From positions 186,001 through 250,000 of the forward strand of contig CAVWIS010000018.1 in assembly GCA_963755055.1 (NCBI GenBank): a stretch of 64,000 nt of DNA, given 5' to 3'. Under the pieces are notes generated by a model that worked only from the letters and a program-made list of their open reading frames with translations, made no database searches and was not told the DNA's origin. This document shows positions 25,740-35,222 of this stretch, in pieces (the first letter of the stretch is position 1; every line of letters starts with the position of its first letter). Position numbers and translations under genes: made by a program. Source of the stretch: AP-16 sp963755055 (GTDB lineage Bacteria; Pseudomonadota; Alphaproteobacteria; Rhizobiales; Xanthobacteraceae).

Positions 25740-26368
25740 CAAACGCGCTTCCACTCGTTCACATAGTCGATGACGACGTGTCGTTTCGTGAGGCGATCGG
25801 CGATCTCCTGAGCGCTTGCGGCTACAGGGTTGCGGTCTACAAATCGGCAGCGCAGCTGCTGAAGACGCCACGGACCGGTGAGCCTGCCTGTATTCTGCTG
25901 GACGTGCAAATGGCAGACATGAGCGGACCGCAGTTGCAGGACCAGCTCGCGGAGCTGGGGAATAGGCTGCCCATCATTTTCGTAACCGGTTATGGAGATA
26001 TTGCGACGACGGTGCGGACGATCAAGGCCGGCGCGGAGGACTTCCTCGCTAAACCAGTGCCAAAAGAGAGACTTCTGGAGGCGATTCAACGCGCCCTGGT
26101 GCGCTACGAGGAAGCGCAAAAGAAGGAAAGTCGGATCGTCGCACTGCGTTCGCTTCTTTCTCGACTTACCCCTCGTGAGCGCGATGTCTTCGCGCTGTTG
26201 GTTCGCGGCAAACCCCACAAGCAGATTGCTCATGCGTTGGGCACCTCGGAACGTACCGTCAAGCTGCATCGGCACAATGTGATGCAGAAATTTCACGTTC
26301 GATCGCTTGCGGAGCTTGCGGTCATTGCCGATCGTCTTGAATTGCTGCATGGCCACCGCCGAGTTTAG
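25736..26368 (+). CDS. FixJ/NarL-family response regulator (partner of kinase 1)
   Basis: 210 residues from MTNALPLVHIVDDDVSF. Receiver: acidic pair in VDDD, phospho-acceptor D56 in CILLDVQM, Thr/Gly in FVTGYGD, Lys in FLAKPVPKE. A short linker leads to a LuxR-type HTH (LTPRERDVFALLVRGKPHKQIAHALGTSERTVKLHRHNVMQKF). This domain order and the GYGDIATTVRTIKAGAEDFLAKP segment match FixJ-type regulators. The start overlaps the kinase stop (ATGA), giving tight coupling with kinase 1. Targets unknown; the boxes described nearby are candidates. Confidence 0.9.
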   Translation: MTNALPLVHIVDDDVSFREAIGDLLSACGYRVAVYKSAAQLLKTPRTGEPACILLDVQMADMSGPQLQDQLAELGNRLPIIFVTGYGDIATTVRTIKAGAEDFLAKPVPKERLLEAIQRALVRYEEAQKKESRIVALRSLLSRLTPRERDVFALLVRGKPHKQIAHALGTSERTVKLHRHNVMQKFHVRSLAELAVIADRLELLHGHRRV

Positions 26369-26564
26369 GCCGATCGTGATTTCCCCAATGAGATTGTCGG
26401 GTCGCCGACTTTCGGTGATGCCATCGACATCCACCGACCGCCGATCGGGTGCTCTCAATCATCCATCCCCTATGGACAGGTATCGTCGTGCCCCAGTTCT
26501 GTCATAAAGGTCACGAGCGGAGAAACATCCACGCTCGCCCGACAAGACGGATGCCGAGGAATCC

Positions 26565-26933
26565 ATGCTGAAACGGCGACGGATCGTTGCGGTCGTGGAT
26601 GATGATCCGAGCATGCTGAGGGCAGCCGAAAACCTGTTGGATGCCCATGGTTTTGCAACCGAAGTCTTTTCATCGGCGGAGGAATTCCTGGCTCGCCAGG
26701 CCGGACCTCGCGCCGACTTTCTTCTCGTGGACATCCATCTCGGCGGCATGTCTGGAATTGAGTTGCGGCGCCAATTGGCCGCTGCCGGCGACACGATTCC
26801 GGTCATCTTCATGACGGCTCTCGACGGCGACGCGATCTGCGAAGAGGCGCTGAAGACGGGAGACGTTGTCTGTTTGCGCAAACCCTTCTCGGCGCGCAAG
26901 CTGATTGAGGCGATCGAGAACGCCACGCCCTAG
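26565..26933 (+). CDS. Stand-alone receiver-domain response regulator
   Basis: 122 residues, receiver domain only: VVDDDPSML, phospho-acceptor D56 in FLLVDIHLGGMSG, Thr in FMTALDGD, Lys in CLRKPFSARKL. There is no output domain, so it likely acts as a phosphate sink or protein-protein switch for the kinase and regulator just upstream (inference). Same strand as the kinase 1 cassette, 196 bases after the FixJ-like gene. A frameshifted counterpart ends the second cassette at 30651-31052. Confidence 0.85.
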   Translation: MLKRRRIVAVVDDDPSMLRAAENLLDAHGFATEVFSSAEEFLARQAGPRADFLLVDIHLGGMSGIELRRQLAAAGDTIPVIFMTALDGDAICEEALKTGDVVCLRKPFSARKLIEAIENATP

Positions 26934-27715
26934 CCGGGATCGGTATTGCCGAGTGGCATTGGTCTGCGATCCCCATTCGCAACAGCTCAGCATGACCGTA
27001 TGCTGCGCCATTGCGGCACGCGCGAACGGCTACAGCCGGCATCGTCACCGGCCTTGGTGAGGATTTCGTACGTATTTGCAGCAGGTCACATCCCCGCCGA
27101 ATAGGTGGTCGACTGGGCGCTGGCGACCTGCAGGTGAGGCCGAGCGACGCCGAGCATACCAGCCAGTCTGGGCAGATCGGACGACAATTCGTGCAGCGTG
27201 GAGCCGCGGAGGAAGCTCACGAAGCTTGCCCGGCACGAAAATAGTTTCGACGTACCCCGGGCAGCACCAATCAGGGTCTTCCCTGGAAACATTCGGGGAA
27301 AACCCTGGGGGGTTTATTTCCGCTTGTCAGTGCGTCGCAAAATGGACCACAATTCGTCGCAATACCGCCCGATCCTGATATGTTCTTGTCATGCGGGAAG
27401 TGATAGATGAGGTGGCAGCGATCGGTCGTTGCGTGGCTGAGGGCGCTCTCAGAGCGTGCGAGGTATCCTTCGTGCGGGCTTTCGCATCCCATCGAGCGCT
27501 CTTGGGTTGCCTCCGATCTGCTGCGCTGGGTACAATTCCTCGATCGGTTGATGGGGGAACAATGCTCGTGACTGTCTACACCCGACAGCTTGCCGCATCG
27601 CCGAGAACGAGGACACTCCGCCGGGCGCGGACGTCCTTGCCGCGACCCGGGGCGGCGACGTCCGCGCGTCCGGCTGGCCACCTTGGATGATGATTCCGAC
27701 CGGGCCTTTTTGACG
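26934..27715. other. 782-base region between the two sensory cassettes
   Basis: No convincing gene. Holds an inverted repeat at 27294-27321 (GGGGAAAACCC ... GGGTTTATTTCC, with AAACCC and GGGTTT as perfect inner arms). A loose CGTATTTGCAGCAGG near 27070 resembles part of the TTTGCATAG box but lacks its core. The region presumably carries the promoter of kinase 2. Confidence 0.4.
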
Positions 27716-29958
27716 ATGATCGGAGCGGCAGCGACGCGGTTGAGCTTAGCTCTCTTGATATTCGCCACGATGGAAGTTGCCGCGGCAGAGCCGCCCCGCG
27801 TCCTGATTCTGCACGCGTTCGGTCATGCTTACTCGCCGTGGAGCGATATGGCGGGAAGTTTTCGCGCAGAGCTCATCAGGAAGTCTCAGGCACCTGTCGA
27901 TCTCTACGAGGTCTCGCTTGATACGGCGAGGGCGCAAGACCCGGAACATGAAAGGCCATACGTGGATTACATGCGTGCGCTCATCGCCGGGCGCAAGCTC
28001 GACCTGATCGTACCGGTGGGCGCCCCTGCGGCGTTCTTTCTCCAGCGTCACCGGCCGCAGCTGTTCCCAACGACGCCAATGCTGATCGTCGGCGCCGACA
28101 TGCGTCGCATCCCCGGCGCGACACGCACGGCAAATGACGCGGCCGTCCTGTTGGATCTCGATCTCCCGGCCTATTTTCGCAACGTCCTGCGTCTGCGGCC
28201 TGACACGACAGATGTAGCAGTCGTTGTGGGGAACTCTCCCGTCGAGCGGTACTGGGCCTCCGAGCTGCGTCGCGATTTCCAGCCGTTTACGGACCGCGTG
28301 AACGTCACCTGGTTCACCGACTTGACCTTCGCCGAAATGCTGGATCGCGCCGCCAGAATGCCGCCGCAGTCGGCCATTTTCTGGTTTCTGCTTTCGGAGG
28401 ACGCGGCGGGCGTCCCGTATTCCGAGGATCGGGCTCTCGAAACCATGCGCGCAGTCGCCAATGTCCCCATTTTCGGCATGGGCGACTACCAGTTGGGCCG
28501 GGGCATTGTCGGCGGCCCTCTGATGCAGACGAAAGCGCTGGGCGAGCGGGCCGCGGAGGTGGGCCTTCGCATCCTGGGAGGCGAGGCGCCAAGCCTGATC
28601 AGCTCGCCGCCCGTGCTCTTCGGAACCCCGATGTACGACTGGCGCGAACTGCGGAGATGGAACATAAGCGAATCGCTGCTGCCCGCGAACAGCAACGTGC
28701 AGTTTCGCGAGCCCACCGTATGGCAGCGGTATCGCTGGCAGATCCTGGTGGTCGTAGCAACGCTTCTGGTGCAGACATCGCTGATTACCTACGTGCTCCT
28801 GCAAAGCCGCAGACGTCGCGCGGCCGAGACCTCGCTCAAGGAGAGCGAGGAGCGAATGACGTTCACGGCGGCTTCTGCGAATGTCGGGCTTTGGCAATTT
28901 GACCCGGAGACGGACGAGCTGTGGGCCACGGAGCATTGCCGCGCATTGTTCGGCCTGGCAGACGATGTCCCGCTGACGCGCGACACGTTGCTCGCGGCGG
29001 TTCACCCGGACGATCGCGAGACTGTGATCTGGTCGCTCCGGACGACTGGGGAAGCAGACCAGTCCGCCGTCCAAGATGCTCGCGTTGTCCTATCGGGTGA
29101 TCAGGTGCGCTGGCTCCGAGTTCAGGGCGCGTTCGCATTCCGACGAGCATGGAACGCCAAGACAGTTGAGCGGGCTCTTTGTCGACGTCACCGAGCAAAA
29201 GGCCGCTGAAGCCGAAGCCGCGCTGCAGCGCCAGGAGGTAGCGCATCTGATGCGCGTTTCGGTGGTGGGCGAGCTGTCCGGCGCGATCGCGCACGAGATC
29301 AACCAGCCGCTCACCGCGATTCAGTCGAATGCGGAGACGGGACTGGACCTGCTGGCTGACAAGGACACCGGACCTCGTCGAAATTCGCGAGGTATTTCAG
29401 GATATTGTTCAGGACAACCGGCGAGCCAGCGAGGTCATTCAGCGGCTTCGCAGTCTCCTGAAGAAAGGCGAGAGGCAAATCCGAACCGATCGATATCAAT
29501 GAACTGGTCAATTCGACGTCGCATTGCTCAACAGCGAGCTGATCAGCCGCAGGATCAACGTGAAAGCATGACCTGGCGGGCAATTTGCCTGGTACGTTCG
29601 GGCGACGCGGTACAATTGCAGCAGGTCGTGCTCAACCTCGTCATGAACGCGATGGACTGCGATGGCTTCCACGCCGATCGCGCAGCGACTGATCACCGTC
29701 TGCACCCGGGCGGCGGGGGCGGGAGCCGTCGAAGTGCTCGTAAGGGACCGTGGAACCGGCATCCGTCCGACGGAGGAGGATCGACTTTTCGAGCCGTTCT
29801 ATACGACGAAGACGCACGGGCTTGGGCTCGGGTTGGCGATCTGCTCGACGATCGTCGAGGCGCATGGCGGAGACATGACGCTGACCAATGATGATGCGGG
29901 CGGGGCTGTTGCGCGGCTTTCGCTGCCCGCTCAAAAAATGTCCATCGCGGCGAAGTGA
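27716..29958 (+). pseudogene. Sensor histidine kinase 2 with ABC-substrate-binding-like sensor and PAS domains, several frameshifts
   Basis: Paralogue of kinase 1. The signal peptide MIGAAATRLSLALLIFATMEVAAA precedes a periplasmic binding-fold domain (PPRVLILHAFGHAYSPWSD, LDLIVPVGAPAAFFL, PMLIVGADM), a TM helix (ILVVVATLLVQTSLITYVLL), a PAS domain (MTFTAASANVGLWQFDPE ... LFVDVTEQKAAE), H-box SGAIAHEINQPLTAIQ, N-box LNLVMNAMD, G1 VRDRGTGIRP and FYTTKTHGLGLGLAIC. Frame breaks near 29140 (extra C), 29370, 29495-29520 and 29660. The family sequence can be followed across all of them (EIREVFQDIVQDNRRASEVI, VALLNSELISRRINV). Assembly error or decay. Followed 6 bases later by its response regulator. 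Confidence 0.75.
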
Positions 29959-29964
29959 CTGCGG

Positions 29965-30572
29965 ATGTTCACGGTCTTTATCGTCGATGACGACGCTGGT
30001 GTGGTCAAGGCGTTGTCGCGCCTGATGCGCCTGAAGGGCTACGAGGTTCGATCATTTACGTCTTCGCAGGAGTTCCTGGTGCAGCACGATCGCGACGGTT
30101 CCGGGTTGCGCGGTCCTCGATGTCGCGATGCCCGGGCTCGACGGTCTTGAGCTGCAGAAGGCGCTGACAGCCGGAGGGTCGCGTCGGCCGGTCATTTTCA
30201 TCACCGGGAAGGGCGACATTCCTACGAGCGTGCGCGCCATGAAGGCAGGCGCCATCGATTTCCTGACCAAGCCGGTGAGCAACACGGACTTGTTGGGGGC
30301 CATAGCGCGAGCCCAAGACCAGGATACCAGGTTTCGGCGGATTCAAGCCGAATTGGCGGAGATCGAAGCGAGGATGGCGACCTTGACGCCGCGGGAACGC
30401 GAGGTGCTGACCCACGTTGTCGCCGGGCGGCTCAACAAGCAGATCGCCTACGATCTTGGGACGGTGGAGAAGACCATCAAATTCCACCGCAGTGCGATGA
30501 TGCGAAAAGCTGGGGGTGCGCACGATCGCCGATCTCGTGCGCATGGCGGAAAAGGACAGGATTTCAAGGTAG
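29965..30572 (+). pseudogene. FixJ/NarL-family response regulator of cassette 2, two frameshifts
   Basis: Receiver start MFTVFIVDDDAGVVKALSRL. The frame is lost near 30090 and resumes as ATVPGCAVLDVAMPGLDGLEL (phospho-acceptor Asp in VLDVAMPG), then FITGKGDIPTSVRAMKAGAIDFLTKPV and the HTH LTPREREVLTHVVAGRLNKQIAYDLGTVEKTIKFHRSAMMRK. An extra A near 30503 breaks the last stretch (KLGVRTIADLVRMAEKDRISR, stop at 30570-30572). About 202 residues if repaired. Same architecture as the regulator at 25736-26368. Confidence 0.75.
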
Positions 30573-30650
30573 CGGCATCGGGCAGACGACGGTCCTGGCC
30601 CAACGGCCAGGTCGACAGTCCGCGCAGGTGGCGGCGACGATCGTGCCTTC

Positions 30651-31052
30651 ATGGCGGAAACGCCCGATGGATCGCGATTGTGGACGACGACCCGTCCGTG
30701 CTGAAAGCCTTGCGCCGCACGTTGCGCGTTCGCGCATTTCAGGCAATGGCATTCGGATCGGCGCATGAGTTTCTTGCGGCATTGTCCGGCAGGGCTGCCC
30801 GAGTGTCTGATTGTCGACCTGCAAATGTCTGGCATGACCGGGCTCGAGCTTCATGATCACCTGATGCGAAGCGGCATGAGAATTCCGACCATCATCATCA
30901 CCGCACACAGTGAGATCAGAGTAAGGGAACGTCCCGAAGCCGCTGGTGTCGTCGCGGTTCTTGCAAAGCCCCTGCGGAACGCGTCCTTGTTTGCTGCCAT
31001 TGATAACGCTCTTGAGATCGCAAAGCGCGGTCGACCCAACGGAGCGTGCTGA
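30651..31052 (+). pseudogene. Stand-alone receiver regulator of cassette 2, frameshifted
   Basis: A possible start MAETP at 30651 is followed in another frame by WIAIVDDDPSVLKALRRTLRVRAFQAMAFGSAHEFL. Near 30790 the frame shifts to GLPECLIVDLQMSGMTGLEL (phospho-acceptor Asp), IIITAHSE and VAVLAKPLRNASLFAAIDNAL, ending NGAC. Receiver only, matching the lone receiver that closes cassette 1. Frame breaks near 30665 and 30790. Confidence 0.7.
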
Positions 31053-31178
31053 GCGCAAGGCGGTGTCAGCAGCAACCTCGCAGGATACGCCGGTCCTGGA
31101 CCTTGGCCCAGTAGAGCGCGGCCGCCTTCCCCGATAATGCTTTTCACGATCGCCTGGTTGCATACGGGGAATCAGCTC

Positions 31179-32171
31179 ATGCCGCCGAGCAGTATCCATG
31201 CGTTCGACGACCCTTACTCCTACCAGAGTGCCATCCGCGGTGCGGTGGCGGAACTGGTCGTCACATCGAACGGCGCCTTTCGGGCAGAGTTGACGAAAAT
31301 CGACCTGCATGGACTCTGGCTGCAGCGCGGCCGGGAAACGCTCCCTCGCGTGGCGCGCGCCACCACATCGGCGGACCGGGTGGCGATCGCGTTTCTCGCC
31401 GAGCCGACGCAGGCGCCTGTACTCCATGAAGGCAGGGACCTTCTGCCGGGCGAGCTGATCGTCCACCGTCCGTCGGCGACGCATTACAGTCGAACCTTGG
31501 GGCCCTGTCATTGGGGATCGATGTCGCTGACGCTGGATGCCCTCGACGACGCGGGTCGGACCCTTGGCGATCGCGCGCTGTCTGTGCCGACGAATGCCTA
31601 CAAGCTGCGACCGTCGGCCGTCCTGATGTCGGGATTGTTGCGCCGGCATCGGGCCGCGGAGCAGCTCGTCCGTAATATGCCGGCGGCTCCTGCCGGCGCC
31701 GAGGTGGTCCGGGCGCTCGAGCATGGCCTTCGCCATGCGATGGTTCTGTGCCTGACGGGAGGCGTCCCGGATCGGCAGCCGGCCGCGGATCGCTGCCGCG
31801 CGGCCGTAATGAGCCGGTTCGAGGAGTTGCTCGAGGCCAACCACGACCGGGCGCTCTATCTTGCCGAGATTTGCCATGCGATCGGGGCGTCGGAGCGCAC
31901 GCTTCGCACATGCTGCCATGAGCGATTGGGCATGAGCCCGTTTCGATACCTCTGGCTGCGACGGATGCATCTGGCGCGCCGCAAGCTCCTCGAGAACGAC
32001 CAGGCCGGTTCGAGCGTGACCGATGTCGCCACCGAATACGGGTTTTGGGAGCTTGGCCGTTTCGCGGTCGAATACAAGGCGCTGTTCGGCAAATCGCCGT
32101 CGGTCTCGCTGCGCCGGCCGCCGGATGATCTGGCCCGATGGCGCAATCGGCCAATCGAGTTGACGCCGTGA
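31179..32171 (+). CDS. AraC-family transcriptional regulator (paralogue 1)
   Basis: 330 residues. Start MPPSSIHAFDDPYSYQSAIRGA is chosen because it aligns with MPASRIVAFADADRYRAAIRGA of the paralogue at 48829-49821, and GGGGAATCAG precedes it. The N-terminal ~200 residues form a sensor/dimerisation region like the AraC_binding_2 family (ELVVTSNGAFRAELTKIDLHGLWLQRGRETLPR). The C-terminal pair of HTH motifs is YLAEICHAIGASERTLRTCC and VTDVATEYGFWELGRFAVEYKALFGKSPS. Directly downstream of sensory cassette 2 on the same strand. Confidence 0.88.
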   Translation: MPPSSIHAFDDPYSYQSAIRGAVAELVVTSNGAFRAELTKIDLHGLWLQRGRETLPRVARATTSADRVAIAFLAEPTQAPVLHEGRDLLPGELIVHRPSATHYSRTLGPCHWGSMSLTLDALDDAGRTLGDRALSVPTNAYKLRPSAVLMSGLLRRHRAAEQLVRNMPAAPAGAEVVRALEHGLRHAMVLCLTGGVPDRQPAADRCRAAVMSRFEELLEANHDRALYLAEICHAIGASERTLRTCCHERLGMSPFRYLWLRRMHLARRKLLENDQAGSSVTDVATEYGFWELGRFAVEYKALFGKSPSVSLRRPPDDLARWRNRPIELTP

Positions 32172-32189
32172 AGAATATGCATAGCGCGG
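32170..32189 (+). promoter_or_regulatory. TTTGCATAG box, copy E
   Basis: GAAGAATATGCATAGCGCGG, overlapping the stop codon of the AraC gene by two bases. It is 33 bases before the TTG at 32223 and 97 bases before a GTG at 32287 in the same frame. Confidence 0.45.
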
Positions 32190-32222
32190 GCCGCATGGGA
32201 GCTCGACAATGACGACAATGAG

Positions 32223-32540
32223 TTGACGCGAAACGCGGGCAACCTTCTCGAGGGCGACCTCGCGGGCGCGGACGGTTCCGCTTCGGTGTTCATCGACCGG
32301 TTCGGGTTTGCCTTTGGGGGCGCGCGCTCCGGCGGAGCCCGTTTCGCCGGAGCCCGCTTCGGCCGCGTCGGCTACGGCCGCTTCGGCGTCGGTGGGGTCG
32401 CCGTCGCGCGCGGCGGTGCGTGGTATCGAGGCGCGCCGCTCGCTGCCGCGGCTGTGGGAGGGGCGGCGCTCGGCGCGGCTGCTGCGTACGGGGCATACGG
32501 CGCGCCCACCTGCGGATACTACCCATATCCGCCCTGCTGA
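32223..32540 (+). CDS. Small Gly/Arg/Ala-rich protein
   Basis: Up to 105 residues from a TTG codon. GTG 32287 is an alternative start that would place box E at the spacing seen for other copies. The core is a Gly-Arg-Phe-rich repeat (GGARSGGARFAGARFGRVGYGRFG), then an Ala/Gly hydrophobic stretch (PLAAAAVGGAALGAAAAYGAYG) and the end APTCGYYPYPPC. Proteins with this layout are common uncharacterised surface or membrane-associated products in Bradyrhizobium relatives (recalled). A 30-base relic of its 3' end recurs at 43304-43333. No function assignable. Confidence 0.5.
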   Translation: MTRNAGNLLEGDLAGADGSASVFIDRFGFAFGGARSGGARFAGARFGRVGYGRFGVGGVAVARGGAWYRGAPLAAAAVGGAALGAAAAYGAYGAPTCGYYPYPPC

Positions 32541-32591
32541 CTGGACTCGCACGACGGATCGCGCTCGCTCGTCGCTCATGGAGGCCGGATC

Positions 32592-32948
32592 ATGATCATT
32601 GGACGCCGGCTGGTGGTGAGCGCGGCAGCGCTTGCGGTATCGGCCGCGACAGGTTTTGCCGGCCCGTGCTCGCAGGAGATCGAGCGCGTGCAGGCCGCGG
32701 TCGACGCCAGGCTCGAAAAAAAGGCCGCCGCCGGGCCGCAGGCACGCGAAAGCCCGGCGGCCATGGAGCACCGTCAGCCGACGCCGGCCTCCATTGCCGC
32801 CGCCGAAAGCCGCCTCGGCGACGTGTCGCCCCGGACCGTGCAGGCGATTGCAGCGGCTCTGGCAAGGGCGCGCAAGGCGGACCGGGCTGGCAACACTCGC
32901 GCCTGCACCCGGGCGCTTGCCCAGGTTCGGCGCGCACTCGCTCGGTAG
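32592..32948 (+). CDS. Hypothetical exported protein
   Basis: 118 residues. Signal peptide MIIGRRLVVSAAALAVSAATGFAGPC, then an Ala/Arg/Glu-rich, mostly helical mature part (CSQEIERVQAAVDARLEKKAAAGP ... TVQAIAAALARARKADRAGNTRACTRALAQVRRAL) with Cys27 and a late Cys that could pair. GGAGGCCGGATC before the start is a good ribosome site. No known domain recognised. Start of a same-strand run with HdeD and the YiaW/YiaV pair. Confidence 0.65.
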   Translation: MIIGRRLVVSAAALAVSAATGFAGPCSQEIERVQAAVDARLEKKAAAGPQARESPAAMEHRQPTPASIAAAESRLGDVSPRTVQAIAAALARARKADRAGNTRACTRALAQVRRALAR

Positions 32949-32983
32949 AATGAGCGCCAGCGACAGAACGCAAGGAGGGAGCG

Positions 32984-33574
32984 ATGACTGTTTCGGCAAA
33001 TGCGATGCCCGAGGACGAGCAGCGCAGCATCAGGCAGGCCGTCCACGATCATTGGGTGCTGTTCCTGATCCAGGGCGTCGTCATGACCGTCTTGGGCCTG
33101 TTTGCGCTTGCCGCCCCCGTCGTGGCTTCGCTTGCGGTGGACCTTTATGCCGGGTGGCTGTTCGTCATCAGCGGGATCGTCGGATTTGCCACCCTGCTCC
33201 GGGCGCGGAATATACCGGGCTTTCTGTGGGGTCTGGCCGGGGCGGCGCTGGCGGTCGCGGTCGGACTGTTGCTGATCCTGCGGCCTGCTTCCGGCCTGCT
33301 GACGCTGACGCTCCTTCTCGCTGCGTTCTTCACCGCCGAGGGCGTGACGCAGATCCTGGCATCGTTCAAGAACCGGGGCGTGCTGGCGACGTCATGGGTC
33401 TGGTTGCTGCTCAGCGGCATTGTCGATCTGGTCCTCGCCGGGTTCATCATCCAGGGCTGGCCGGGAACCGCGATGTGGGTCCTCGGCCTGTTCGTCGGTA
33501 TCAACCTTCTGATGTCCGGCCTGTCGCTGGTGATGACCTCGATCGCGTGCCGCAGCGTGACCGGCGCCCCCTAG
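32984..33574 (+). CDS. HdeD-family membrane protein
   Basis: 196 residues, about six TM helices in three pairs typical of the DUF308/HdeD family (WVLFLIQGVVMTVLGLFALAAPV, LYAGWLFVISGIVGFATLL, LWGLAGAALAVAVGLLLIL, LLAAFFTAEGVTQIL, WLLLSGIVDLVLAGFII, WVLGLFVGINLLMSGLSLV). HdeD contributes to acid resistance in E. coli; the role here is not shown. Ribosome site AAGGAGGGAGCG before ATG 32984. Immediately upstream of the YiaW/YiaV pair. Confidence 0.88.
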   Translation: MTVSANAMPEDEQRSIRQAVHDHWVLFLIQGVVMTVLGLFALAAPVVASLAVDLYAGWLFVISGIVGFATLLRARNIPGFLWGLAGAALAVAVGLLLILRPASGLLTLTLLLAAFFTAEGVTQILASFKNRGVLATSWVWLLLSGIVDLVLAGFIIQGWPGTAMWVLGLFVGINLLMSGLSLVMTSIACRSVTGAP

Positions 33575-33627
33575 ACAGCGCGCAGCCCGAGCTCGGATGG
33601 AAGGCGGATGAATCGGGACCAGTTGCC

Positions 33628-33999
33628 ATGGAACCCTTGCTGGGATTTCACGTGGGGTTCTGGGACTACGCGACCTTCGCAGCGATGGCCATCATCGTGG
33701 CTGCCGGTCTCGGCGTCGCCGTGTTCATTCTCGGCCTTCCGGGCCGCATCGCGATCGCCCGCAGGCACCCCGAGGCCGAAGCGGTCTATCTGATGGGGTG
33801 GATCGGCTTCCTGGCGGTCGTGCCGTGGATCCAGGCGATGATCTGGGCCTTCAAGCCGACCGACGTGGTCGACATTCGATATCTCCCTGCCGATGTGAAG
33901 CGCGAGACCGACCAGGCGATCGTGCAGCTGACGGGGAGGCCGGCCCCGGAACCCGCCGCGCCGCCGGCGAGTCCGGTCGGGAAGAACCCGACACCATGA
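33628..33999 (+). CDS. yiaW: DUF3302 inner-membrane protein (YiaW-like)
   Basis: 123 residues: MEPLLGFHVGFWDYATFAAMAIIVAAGLGVAVFILG with one TM helix, a basic loop RIAIARRHPEAEAVYLMGWIGFLAVVPWIQAMIWAFKP with a second, and a Pro/Ala-rich tail. In E. coli the DUF3302 gene yiaW is next to yiaV, which encodes an HlyD-type protein; the same pairing holds here, with stop and start overlapping as ATGA. Probably an accessory subunit of that membrane-fusion protein. Confidence 0.85.
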   Translation: MEPLLGFHVGFWDYATFAAMAIIVAAGLGVAVFILGLPGRIAIARRHPEAEAVYLMGWIGFLAVVPWIQAMIWAFKPTDVVDIRYLPADVKRETDQAIVQLTGRPAPEPAAPPASPVGKNPTP

Positions 34000-35153
34000 C
34001 CGCCGCGATCCTCGTTCTTGTCGTCTTCTCTGCCGTCTTCTGGCTGGTCTTCCTCAAGCTCCGGCTGATCAGGCTCACCCCCGGCTGGGGAATCATCTCG
34101 GCCTTCTTCGTCGTCCATCTCTTCCTCGTCTTTCTCATCGGGCTGAGGTTCGTGACGCCGTTCTCGACGAATGCCACGGTCGTCCAACGCACCATCCAGC
34201 TCGTTCCGCGCCTGCCCGAGCCGACCCTCGTCACCGCGGTGCTGGTCGAGGAGGACGTGGCGGTCAGGAAGGGACAGCCGTTGTTCCAGTTCGACCGGCG
34301 CCCCTACGAATACAAGGTCAGGCAGATCGAAGCGCAGCTCGCGGAGGCCAGACAGAACGTCGAGGTGCTCAGGGCCGGGGTCGAGGCGGCGGCCCAGAAG
34401 GCGACCAGAACCAAGGTCGATCTGGACTACCAGCTCTATCAGAAAAAGGTCTTCGACAAGCTCGCGCAGGAGCAGGCGGTGCGCGAGATGGACGTCGAGC
34501 AATGGAAGACCCGCGTGAACGCCGCCCAGGCGACCCACGATGAGGCGTTGGCCGAGCTCGAACGCGCCCGCCTGCAATACAAATCCGAGATCGGCGGCGT
34601 CAATACCACGGTCGCCAGCATGGAGGCTCAGCTCCAGCAGGCGCAATACTACCTGGACAACACGACCCTGACGGCGCCTGAGGACGGTCGCATCATCAAC
34701 CTCCAGGTCCGCCCGGGCATGGTGTCCGGCATCGTACGAATCGGCGGAATCGCGGCCCTCATTGCGGAAGCCGACCGTTACCTGCTCGCGACATTCTACC
34801 AGGAGAACCTCAAATACGTGAAGCCCGGGCAGCGCGTGGAGGTCTCGCTCGACCTCTACCCCGGGCAGATCTTCGGCGGCAAGGTCGACGGGATCTGGCG
34901 TGGCAACGGGGTCGGCCAATATCTGCCGAGCGACGACATCCCCAAATTCTACCAGCCCGATCCACGTATCGGCCAGGGCCAATATGCCGTGAAAATCCAT
35001 CTCGACGGCGCGGATCAATTTCCTTTCCCGATCGGCGCGCAAGGGTCGGCAGCGGTCTACACGGGCGGCGAAACCGGCGCCTGGGCCGCGTTGCGAAAAA
35101 TCTCGATCCGCGCCCATTCGTGGATGAACTGGCTGTATCCGATCAATTTCTGA
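33996..35153 (+). CDS. yiaV: HlyD/EmrA-type membrane fusion protein (YiaV-like)
   Basis: 385 residues. Two N-terminal TM segments (AAILVLVVFSAVFWLVFL, IISAFFVVHLFLVFLIGL) precede the biotinyl-lipoyl-like half (LVPRLPEPTLVTAVLVEEDVAVRKGQPLFQFD), a long coiled-coil hairpin (residues ~108-215, EAQLAEARQNVEVL ... SMEAQLQQAQYYL), the returning lipoyl half (TLTAPEDGRIINLQVRPGMV) and a beta-barrel domain. Periplasmic adaptor of an export system. No pump or outer-membrane channel gene is adjacent, so its partner must be elsewhere or it works with the DUF3302 protein alone. Confidence 0.88.
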   Translation: MTAAILVLVVFSAVFWLVFLKLRLIRLTPGWGIISAFFVVHLFLVFLIGLRFVTPFSTNATVVQRTIQLVPRLPEPTLVTAVLVEEDVAVRKGQPLFQFDRRPYEYKVRQIEAQLAEARQNVEVLRAGVEAAAQKATRTKVDLDYQLYQKKVFDKLAQEQAVREMDVEQWKTRVNAAQATHDEALAELERARLQYKSEIGGVNTTVASMEAQLQQAQYYLDNTTLTAPEDGRIINLQVRPGMVSGIVRIGGIAALIAEADRYLLATFYQENLKYVKPGQRVEVSLDLYPGQIFGGKVDGIWRGNGVGQYLPSDDIPKFYQPDPRIGQGQYAVKIHLDGADQFPFPIGAQGSAAVYTGGETGAWAALRKISIRAHSWMNWLYPINF

Positions 35154-35222
35154 GCGCCCCGGAGGCGCGCGGCAATACGCAAAGCGTCGAGGCAGAGCCC
35201 TGGTAAACCAACGGGAGAATAT

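Noticed and set aside
30564..32999. 811-codon minus-strand open frame across the receiver and AraC genes
   Set aside because: Spans several real plus-strand genes, no family resemblance, Arg/His/Gly-rich composition.
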